Origin: Bathymodiolus brooksi
Taxonomy: Eukaryota; Mollusca; Bivalvia; Mytilida; Modiolidae
Direction of reading: 5' to 3'
NCBI GenBank assembly: GCA_963680875.1
Contig: OY804589.1
Location: 23,331,462-23,395,461, forward strand
DNA: 64,000 nucleotides
Shown: positions 45,108 to 57,100 of the stretch, one piece after another
Layout: every line of letters begins with the position of its first letter
How positions within the stretch are numbered: the first letter of the stretch is position 1
Notes under the pieces: generated by a model
Seen by the model: only the letters and a program-made list of their open reading frames with translations
What the model was told of the DNA's origin: nothing
The model's database searches: none
Position numbers and translations under genes: made by a program

Positions 45108-48100
45108 CTAAAATAGAGTAAAGAAGATACTATATAAACGTTAGAGAATACCGAAGGGGATATAAAAAATGAACAATCCAGAGAATACCTAAGGGGATAT
45201 CAAAAATGAACAATCCAGAGAATACCTAAGGGGATATCAAAAATGAACAATCCAGAGAATACCGAAGGGGATATCAAAAATGAACAATCCAGAGAATACC
45301 GAAGGGGATATAAAAAATGAACAAACCAGAGACACTGACAACAAGACAAAGTTAAAGAAAACAAAAACACAACACAGTATGAAATATATTACGGTTCATT
45401 ATCTGTGACGTTGTGTGAATTTCCTTCTAGATGTTAATGGTAAGAAAACAACATAGAAGTAGAAGTCTTTGCAACAATACAGATTGGACCATCTCTAGTA
45501 TGTCGGACTAGCCATTAACTTAATTTCGTTGCAGTATACTATATCTTCTGAATGATAACTTGCGCATAGTGGTGTCCAACACATATTGTGTTGTATTTTT
45601 GCTTTGATTGTCATCGTCTTGAGTCTTGTGTACCATATGTTGCTAGTTTCTCTGAATTGTATTTTTGCCATTGCCGCTTCCGTATTGTCCAACATTTATT
45701 TGCAGCAATATATATAAATATAAAATGGGACATTTAATAAATCAAAATTGACAAATGAAGTAAACATGCATCTGCCTGAACATAATCATAAAACATTAAT
45801 ATTACTTATTCAATAAATCAAGCACATTTAAATAATATATGTTTGATCCAGACTGTGTATGATTATATGTTGTGTGCATGGCAATGATTTACGTTCTGTT
45901 ATACCAGGGATGATTCTGGCAAGAAAATAAAATAAAATATTTGAAAATCAATGACAAATAGCTGAAGCCATCTACATTTCTTTTCAAAATGTCCTTCTTT
46001 TACCTGTTATGACCATGCCCTGCAACATTCGGAATTAATTTTTCAGAGGAAAATATCTGAAATCAGTTAAATAACTGAAAATAATCATCCCTGTTCTGAG
46101 AGCTAGTTGTGCATTTGAGTAAAAAAGCGGGTGCACCTTCCGAAGGAGTTGTACTCACATAAGCGAAATGAAAAACGAATAAACGAAACTAGATCTTATT
46201 TCTATATTCCGGGTTCAGTCGTGTAGCTCATTTTAATTTGTCGTATATGAACATATCTCTCAGTCTAACAAATTGACCTTATCCTAATTCTTCACTCCCT
46301 CATCCATGCTGTGCGCGTACCGGCGCAACATATAAAATTTGTATGTTTTTTATGTGACACGCCATAGCATCGAACCCACGTTGTACAGTATCTGAGCCGA
46401 ACCCTCTAAATATTACGTCGCATCCAAATCCATCGCACTCGTACCGATCATTTTATTCGTTACTTCGCTCAGAAACCGCACCCACGATATATCACACTCA
46501 AACAGAACACTTTAATCTTTACATCGCTTGGGTGTTGAACCTACGATCTACCACACTCTAGTTAAGCTCTCTAATCATTACATCGCCAAGGTGGTTTCAA
46601 AATAACTCTTATAATTTGATATGAATACTGTAATCTGATTGACTGATCCGCCTGGAGCAATATTGGTTATACTTGGTAGTTTGGGCTGGCATTGCGACAT
46701 CCCTAACATATTCATTCGCCAACGACAAATTCAAATAGTCCCAAGTAATAATCGTAATTAAAATCGAGGAATCAGTAAATTTTGCTGTAAAAATTAAATT
46801 GTAAGAAATATTTGAAATTTATGAACAAGTTATACTTGTATACCTGGTTAGGAACAGCTTACGCTTTTCATAAACCGCTGTGCGGCTTATTAAGCGTAAA
46901 TTGTTCCACACCAGGTTATATCGTATAACCTGTTCAAAAATTTAACATATTCCTTAAATAACTAACGTCCGATGTGTCTCTAAACACGCAGTAGTAGACC
47001 ATATATCCTGGTATAAAGACCACAGGGCATGCAATAATGAGCCAACTGATGGCAGTAGCCCAATCTGGATACTGGTAGTCATCTAAAGTATAAGGTTCAA
47101 ACTGTAAACCTTTCAGTATGATCACAACCTATAACACAATTATGTATTATGTTAATAACATTTAATCAGAACGAATTATGAAAAGTAAAAATGCAACACC
47201 AGAAAATATGATATGAAAAAAAAAATACAATACCAGAAAATATGATATAACAACAAAAATCAAAAATACTACAACAGAAGAACAGTTAATAGATATCGAA
47301 ACGCTGATTTATCTCGAGTAACAGGACTAGGAACTACTGAAACATCTACATCACTCGAATTCACTCACTGTTTTGGTGCTCCTGTGATCTATCGGACATT
47401 CAATGTGTAGTGCTTTGTGGAACAATGTTGTTTTTATTTTGCATTGTCTGTGCCGCTTGGATATACGACATCTGATAACCTCTTTGGTATTTTCAAAATT
47501 TTCTGTCAGATGAAATCATATTTTATTATATTATATTTACATACTCATATATATTTATATTATTTACATACTCATATATATATTTAGAATTTGATTATTC
47601 TAAAGAACGTCACATGACCTTTGATATTCCGTTCGATCAACCGTCGGACGTTAGGTCACATGGTTATATCAAGCACACGCGAGAAAACCCCCATGAAAAT
47701 TCCCTTCAGAGCCTCACGTGTTTCTAAATCCGGTTTCTTCCCTTGGTACACAACAACAATATGGCGGCGAACTTGGTATCTGTTGTCAGATTTGAATTAT
47801 GCCAAATAATTATGGCACTGTGTAGGATATTCGATGTAATAAAACAATTATCAACCTTGTAAGAGTGTGATATGACGGATTGTCTCCCCTCGAAAGACAT
47901 AATTGTATAATAACTACCTATGCCATCAGTGCCTATCACTACTACCGTTGTGAGCTCGAATCCCGATCATGGCGAGGTGTACTCAATACAACATTATGTG
48001 ATAAAGTTTGTCCTTGACTTGCGGCAGATTTTTTTTTATCCGAGGTACGTTCGTCAAACAATCTCCATTTAGGAGCTAAGATATTGTGGTGTTACTGTGT

Positions 48101-51100
48101 TTTTATTAGCTTATTCTAGTGGTTATTATGAAACCTGACAACAACTTACCAGTAAGGCTATTGGGGATATAACACACCACATTGGTGCAAAAAAGAAAAA
48201 GCCTATGTATGTCGGCAGTTTTTTACCTATCATCATCTCAATGTCTGATTTGAATCTAAGATATCCTGAAATTAGGGCAAAAATAAGCAAACGTTATGAA
48301 TATTATAAACCATGCTTATAAGAGGCAGGAACTGCTTACCCTTCGCGAGCACCTGAGTTCACCACCGTGTTGCTAATCTTTTCAGTTTTTTGTGTTGTCC
48401 TATTATGTGTGTTCTGAGTTTCATATGTTGATGTCCGTTACGTTTTCCGCATAAAAACGATGTTCGGTTCGTCTTTACCTGCAGTTTTTTGTAAGAGGGC
48501 TCATGTCTTTACGTTATTTGTGTTTGTTTGTGCATAGTGTTGTCCAACACATATTGTGTTATGTTTTCGTTTGGCTTTTCTTCGTCTGGTGTCCACTATG
48601 TTGCCAGTTTCTCTGAATTGTCCATTTATGATTGCCCCTTCGGTATTCTCTAACGTTTATTGAAAACATATATTTAATGACAAGGCGTTTGATTCAAATT
48701 CAACTGTTTTGTATCTGAAGTATGGCCATCTTTTCAAGGGACGTTTTGAACCAATCAGAGTAGTTTATTGTTGTTCAGGTGTATTTTGAAATTCAGAAAT
48801 TTCTCATTTTAAAACTGTACATTCATAATGTTTTAACTACCACAGACACGTTTCTTGTTTAACATATCAAATTTAACCCCTGTTATTTAATGTCGTCTAC
48901 AACACAGATACGATTTATGTCGTTAACAAGTTAATTCTGTTTCAATTTAATATACAGGATATAAGTGAAATAAAAATAAACACAATTCCACAAAACGAGA
49001 GGAGCAAAACATTTGATTTAACAGCACGAATTCACAAAAAAGTGGGAGAAATTCATGGGTTTCGACTAGGGTAAACGTCTCCATTTTTCAGGGTGGAGCC
49101 TGTACATCAAATTGAAACATAATTAACTTGTTAACAACATAAATCATACATGTATATTTCACGCATACTTATTTGTCATAAACAAGACAAACTGATCAGG
49201 CACATGTACAGGGGCAGATCCAGGATTTCAAGCTAGGGGGGGGGGGGGGGGGGGGGGGGGGGTGCGCACTTAAAAAAATTGCGCCGAGTGGAGGGAGGCG
49301 CGAATTTTTTTTGGGTATTTCGTGTGAAAAATCACGATTATACGCCCAAAAATCATATTTTTTTCCAATAGCGGATGGAGGCGCGAAAATTGTTGGGGTG
49401 TTTCGTGTGAAAAATCACGATTTTACGCCAAAAAGTCTTATTTATTCCAATTTTAGGGGGGCGCGCGCCGGGTGCCCCCCCTCCCCCCCCTGGATCCGCC
49501 CCTGATGTATGACATACCAAACACGAGACGTTATAGGAAACAACGGTATTCTACTTTTGAAACGTTTTTAAAAAAGAGATTGATTGTTGTTTAGCGGACA
49601 GTTTGCAATTTGCCAGCGAGAGCAAGTTAATTTTCAATGTGGTTTTTGAACAAAAAAGAATAAAAGCATACAATTACATACCTCTAAATATCACCTTTGG
49701 AAACGATCTTGTTTCAGGAGTCTTATTGGAAATTCCATACACATATATTATGACAATAATTTCTACAAGTCCTACAACTAGTAGGGGAAAACCACCAACC
49801 GATTTGTCAAGTAGATTTAATATATACATACCACCCTATAGATAAAAAAAAAGGTACATGCTTTTAACAAAATGTAATGTTAATCATACTTTGTATATAA
49901 AATATTTAAACAGTAGCAGATTTTTGCTTTCTTGTTTTTAAAAGCACTTTGGCTATCTTGCTCCCAAAGACTTATATATATTTTTTGCGGTTTCCAATGA
50001 AGGTTATTCCAGAAATGCGTGGTCCGCACTCAATTCTTCACAATATAACAATCCTAATTTTGAACTTCATGCATAATACATTTTACCTTCGTGATACAGA
50101 ATTTGCCGTATGTAAAATATTAGTCTTATAAAGAGAGAGTCGATGGTCCTTTTTAAATATTAGATGCTACGCAAGGCCATTAGAAGACATAGTAAGGAAT
50201 AAATAGTCAACTTTGAACCAAGGGTTCCTATTAGTTAAGTTGATGTAATCACTTCGAAAGTGTTACAGTCGCTACCATGACTTGGTTTACCATTATGGAA
50301 AATATGTGTCACAAATGACCATGGACTTGTTCCACTTGTTCTTTCCTCATTCATGTCTTATCAACAGATTTGTTTTGTAACTAGAGTGACACGACGGGTG
50401 CACCTAGTGGAGCAGAAACTGCGGACCCTTCCGGGGCACCTGGAATCACCTCCGGGTTTTGGTGGGGTTCGTGCTGCTCGATCTTGTTTGTCTCCTTGTC
50501 CATTCGTCTTGTCTGTACGTCTTCGATTTACGCATTCTGATGAACTCTTCTTGAACCAAAATATAATTGTCAATACCATTATTCGTCCTCTTTTACGCAA
50601 TTGACAGAACACTTTTCAACAAGGTATAGCTTCCGAAAAACTTTTTGAAAGATAAGACGAGTCGATTCTTCAAAAATCCTTGACTTAGTACTTGTATATT
50701 ACCCTAGTAACCATTGGCATTCCAAGGAGAAAAAATGTGCTACACACAGCTAACCGAAACAGATAAAGTCTAGTTGTGTTCATGTGGTCTTTCAACTGGT
50801 CTACTAGTCCTGTAATCACTGTTTCTGTGATGGAAAACTAAAACAAATAAGAGCAAGCATTAATGACAATGTTATTGTTACATCTATTCTTCAAAAATGT
50901 ATAAGGGGGCCGTCGTGTTCGTGAGCATATGCTAGTTGGATTTACAATTACAATTACCTATAGAATCAATGCCTATCATCACTAACGTTGTTGGTTCGAA
51001 TCTCGATCAGGCGAGGTATACTCAATACAGCAAAGAAATATTGTTGAAATTGGCGTCAAACACTATAACCCTAATCTCTATCTTTGAGCAGAGATGAATT

Positions 51101-54100
51101 AAGATACAAATCCTCACATTCACTTTCGTAGTTAAGATACTTCAGGTGACTCGGGGTTGTTGATGGAGATGGTTCACGATAGATGTTCCACCCTCCTCAC
51201 TGAATTTGGTACTGCTTTGACAACTATTTTACCTATTTTGTTCCAGTATTGTTATAAATACTGTTATAGTGATTTTAACCTTTGAACCGTAATGAAAGCG
51301 GGAGGCTTGGCGCTTTAAAATCTGATTCAACCCACCATTTCTTTAGAAATGCCTGTACGAAGTCAGGGTCATTACGGTTTTCACAGTTTTCCGGTTGTTG
51401 ACTGATTTTGTCTGTTTATATACTTATGAGTTTTGACTTTCCCTTTGGAAGATTGTTCGGAGTTCGGTAAGTTTGTTATTACCCTTATTAGTTATTACTG
51501 CATCCTAATAAAATGAAAAACAAAGCAAAAAATGCCGCATTGTCGATACATTTCCAAAGTGCAATAGAAAAATCGCAGAAAGAGGTAAAATCGATACCCG
51601 TAGCACACAAATGCATGACCGCTCATTTTACCGGCCTGTCTACAAAAGGTGACGGAGCTAAACTAGTTTGATATAAGATATGTTTATTACATCACTAGTA
51701 AAATATCAAGACATTGTGTTTTATGGTTTAGAGAAACCCTTGTTGTTGTTTTCGAATCGTTAGCAATATATCTGATTGTTTTAATAGATATAAAAAATTG
51801 TTTATCTCATAGTTGGTTTATAAGGCGACAACCACTCCCACTTGAAATGTGTTATCACAAACTTCTTTTAATAAAACATAATGAATTATTTTGTATTGAC
51901 TTCATTGTCAACAGTTCTACCATTTCACAAAAACACACATATTTATGATCTGTCACCAGGCTGTTAATTATAGATACCTAAATTTATCGGTAATTTGTTA
52001 CAGTTCTCGTGATATTAGAAATTATCAGCTGTTGGTTATTTGTCACATGCGCGGTCTAACGTGACGTCACTAAACCTTTCATTAAAAAAAAGGTCAAAAC
52101 ACAACAAATAAATCACCAAGCTGTGTTAAAATTGTGAAATTACCGATAAAAAAATTATTAGTATTTTTTTTCCCTCGACAAGGACTATCAGGTCCATATC
52201 AGATTCGCTCTTCGAGCTCATCTGATATGGACCTGATAATCCTTGTCGAGCGAAAAAAAAATACTAATAATTAATATGCATCAATGATTCTAATGATAGA
52301 AATATGTGCCATACTGAACATGTTTTTGAATATTGACAATTTTGACAAATGGAAAAATATGTAGACCGGCCAATAAAAACAAAACAATTCCTACATACAC
52401 GTACCAAATATCCAATCTCATTAAGATATATATTGTACATGTTGTCAGTGCCGGATTTACCTATAGGTTTGACAGGCTGAAAATAAGGGTAATAACAAAA
52501 TTACCGAACTCCGAGCAATCTTACAAAGGGAAAGTCAAAACTCATAAGTATATAAACAGACAAAATCAGTCAACAACCGGAAAACTGTGAAAACCGTAAT
52601 GACCCTGACTTGGTACAGGCATTTCTAAAGAAATAGTGGGTTGAATCAGATTTTAAAGCGCCAAACCTCCCCCTTTCATTACGGCTCAAAGTTTCCGGCT
52701 GTCACTATAACAGTACGGCCTCAAAATTCAAGGGGCATTCGGCTAAGGTGTATACTATTTATGCATATGCTATCATAACGTACTGCACTCTCTAAACAAC
52801 CCTTCATTAATTTTCCTTGCATAGTTTCACTCCATTCAGAAATTCAGAACACCCCTCACCACCCTCGCCTTTACTCAATTTGATTAAACAACCTACCATC
52901 TTCCTCTAGTCGTGGGGGTGGGGGTTGTGAGGGGCATAGCGAAATAGCTTAGGACATCTCGTCCTCTAAATCCGGCACTACATGTTGTGTATTTATCTTA
53001 ACAGTTGGAATACGGTTTCATATTTAAGATGTTACAGTTGCTCTAATCAAATATACATATGTGCTTACTAGTGAGCTGAATCCGAGTGTCATCATCATTA
53101 TGAAAAATAACACAGACCACAGGGGAGATATAGGCATCTGTGCTAGAGCTTCTGGATAAACAACAAAAGCAAGTCCTGGACCTGTGAAAAAAATAACAAA
53201 AGTCGAGTATAGAACACTCCACAGAGGAAATATTGGCATCTGTTAAAGAGCTTCTGGATAGACAACAAAAGCAAGTCCTAGACCTGTGAAAATAAATAAC
53301 AAAAGTCGAGTATAGAACACTCCACAGGGGAGATATTGGCATCTGTTAAAGAGCTTCTGGATAGACAACAAAAGCAAGTCCTAGACCTGTGAAAATAAAT
53401 AACAAAAGTCGAGTATAGAACACTCCACAGAGGAGATATTGGCATCTGTTAAAGAGCTTCTGGATAGACAACAAAAACAGGTCCTGGACCTGTGAAAATA
53501 AATATCAAAAGTCGAGTATAAAACAGCCCACAGGGGAGATATTGGCATCTGTTAAAGAGCTTCTGGATAGACAACAAAAGCAAGTCCTGGACCTGTCAAA
53601 ATAAATCATGCAAATCGAGTGTAAGATTATGAAACAAACGAGCCTTGCATTGCAAGAACAATTTTTTATTATTGAAATTTACAGTTCCTAAATATGTATT
53701 TTTTTTTTATCAAAACTAAGGTACTCATCCCTCAGGCATATGTGACCTTAGTCGATTTTGGCTATCCTGTTTAGGTCTTTTGCTGTTATTGCTCTCAAAC
53801 ACATAACTTACTTGGCTTTCCAATATTTTGATTTTGAGCGAACCAGATGAAGGTTATTACAGAAACGCGTTGTGCGCATTGGATTTGATATATACGGTGT
53901 GTTTTTTTATTGCTTGTTATTTATTGTTGATTTTAAAGTTATTTGTGTTGACATCGGCGCTTTTTTTTCATAATAAATATTTTGCATATTGAAATGGTTT
54001 ATTTAAGTCTAGGATGAGGTGTATTCGACTTGAAATGTTATGTATTACCATCCACGTGCTTACAATTTCATTTCCATATTGTCCACGATCATTAGCGAAT

Positions 54101-57100
54101 AGAAAATCCATAATTAAACAATGATAAATATAGTAATTGCTTTCTTCCGTGATGATATTTGTTTTATATATTATGTGACCAATTACAGCATGCAATCGTT
54201 TTGGATTAATTAAAAAAAACACAAATGTCCACGGATGTGTTCCACTTGTCGTAAACATGTTTCGGTCCTTTCATCATTCATGACTTATCACCGGGTTTGT
54301 AACTAGAGCAACGCGACGGGTGCCACTCGTGGAACAGGAACTGCTTACCCTCCAGGAGCATCTGAGCTCAACCCCATATTTAGTGGTTTTCGTGTTACTC
54401 GATCTTTAGTTTTATATGTAATGTTTTGTAGATCGTTGTTTGTCCTTGTTCTTTTGGTCATTGTGCTGTCTGTCCTTCTTTGATTCACGGATTCTGATTA
54501 CCTCCCTTAGGTATCTTCAAACTCATCTTGTGAAACAAATTATAATAAGCTTAGAAGATTTTAACAGATAAAATACCTTCATCTACTACTTTATCTACTG
54601 TTGTATTTTTCTTGTGTGCCATGAAACCAAGGACAGAAAAGATGACAAATCCCGCATAAAAACTAGTAAAGCAGTTTATCAACGGAATTAGCAGGGAATC
54701 CCTAAAACAAAATAGAATTATAATAATATTCAGATGAGTAGAAGAATTAATCAGTGCCTTAATTGTGTTTTATACTGCAGATAGTGTATTTACTGTCTAT
54801 GTAAAGGTGTACATATAAACAGTTGCTTTATACGTCTACTAAACGCATAAAATCATCAGGGATCCTGCGTCTGGTGTAGATCGCAGGGCAGTTGAGACTC
54901 GTGGAACGCGGACCGCGCTGTAGACACCTAAAAGGAAATTAAACCAAAATGTCGAATGTTTTTTGTCTTTTTGTGTATTATTTTAATGATTGTTTTGCAC
55001 TCATGCAAATATTTGTATTTTCCGACAATGTACGTATATTGTCAATATATATTACCACATGTGAGGGAACCTTCATGGTCGCAATTGTACGATAGTTAGA
55101 TATCATCTGCATACGCAATATTAAATGTATATCACCGTTGAAGCTGGGAGTTCGCTGTGCGTCCGAGGTGAGGTCTAGTCGATAACGTGGTATGTGATCA
55201 ATTTGTCTGTAACTAACGTTAGATAAGTGGTTATCTACAGACACTTCTTGTTCTTCCATGAAACAAAAAACTGCACTCCACGATATATATATATATAAAT
55301 TAAACATAACCTCATATATGTTGTGTTGTTTTTTTTGTGTTCAATGGTTTGCGATGAGAGGTATGTGTTCATTTTGTTGATATTGGTGGAATTTAATGAC
55401 CAATGCTGTTTAAATTTGTCATAATGTCGGAGCAATTCCAAAATCAAATATCAAAATCTTAGAAAGAGACAAAATCGATACCATAACACGAAAATACATG
55501 ACTGCTCAGTTCCATGACTTGGTACAGGCACTTCAATAAAAAGTGGCGAGGTTAAACTAGTTTTATGGTATATGTGCAAAATTTTTATGTAATATTTGTA
55601 TGCTTTTCATGCTTGGCTTCCTTTCCACATTTGCCCCATTCACACAGTACAATGAAACTAACTATGGTATATATACAAACATTTTATATAATAATTGTAT
55701 GCTTTTCATTTTTGGTTTCCAATTTACGTTGGCTCCATTCACACAGTATAATGCTAAATTGTACTCAAACGATATCCTAATGATATTTAGTATTCAGGCA
55801 CCAGGGGCGGATCCAGGATTCCAGGTTAGGGGGCGCACTTGAAAAAATTGCGCCGAGCGGAGGGAGGCGCGAAAATATTTGGGGTATTTCGTGTGAAAAA
55901 TCACGATTTTACGCCAAAAAATCATATTTTTTCCAATTTTAGGGGGGCGCGCGCCTGGTCACTATACCTCAGCAGACGACACCATAGGAGAACAGGTCCC
56001 TCGGGAGAAGACAACAATAGAGTAATAGTATTAATGTTTACCCACCTAAGAGTATTATTCTTAAATTGATTATAGCTTGCCATTGCCATAAGACCACCCT
56101 GACAGGTCCCTAGTGAATAGAAGATCTGAACTGCCGCATCACTCCATACCTAGAAAAGATCAAAAATTTGCATATAAGCAAAATGTAGGGGTTAGGATTA
56201 TCGTGTTTAACGCCTTTTTCAACAATTTTTCAGTTATACCGTGGGGGTCAGTTTTATTGGTGGAGGAGACCGGAGTACCCGGAGAAAACCAGCGACCTGC
56301 CGCAAGTCACTGACAAACTTAATCGAGTTCACCTCGCCTGAGCGGGATTCGAAATCACAGATAGTTTTAAGTCCAACTACCATAGATCACAGACAATAAA
56401 CTATTAATAGAATACACGGTAGAGAAAACCGAAGATGAAATGAAGAATGGACAATGCAGAGACACAGGCAACATTGGCTACAAGACTCAGAACGAGGACA
56501 GATATAGTATTCAATGCGAAAGAAATTACTGTTATAATCTGTTGATCATAAATTTTCAAATATAAACGAATAATTTTCCGATGTCTTTCTCGTCTTGACA
56601 TACGCTGTTGTCTGCAGTGTAATTTGGGGTGGGCTGCGGGTCTATGGTGTTTAACGTCACTTTCAACAATATTTCAGATAGATCGTGGCCGTGAAAACCA
56701 TAAACCAGTCGCAAGTCACTGGCATACTTTATCACATACTATTGTATCGAGTACACCTCGCAGTGTATTTGGATACCTGCGCGGTGTAGTGCTCAGAATA
56801 CGCACCTCGGGTCAAACCAAAGATAATAAATGGTATTTGTTGCCTCTTCACTAAGCTGACATTATTAAACAGTAAGAACAAAGATTGGTGGGCTCGGAAT
56901 CATGATCATAGTGTTCGCGTGGAACAACGCGTCTATCTGCAGACTGCTGATCTAGTGAGCTTGCACTATAAAACAATTTATCTTAAATTTTGTAAGATAC
57001 ATACACTGGCCTCTGTCAGTTTACTGAAGTCTGGTGTCAGATAAAACTTAATACCTTCCATGTGACCTTCTAACAACAGTCCCCTGATGAGTAAAGCGGT

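Noticed and set aside
53024..53342. Minus-strand open frames of 71 and 99 codons as separate genes
   Set aside because: They are frames through the tandem copies of the SLC6 TM8 exon, already explained by the array.
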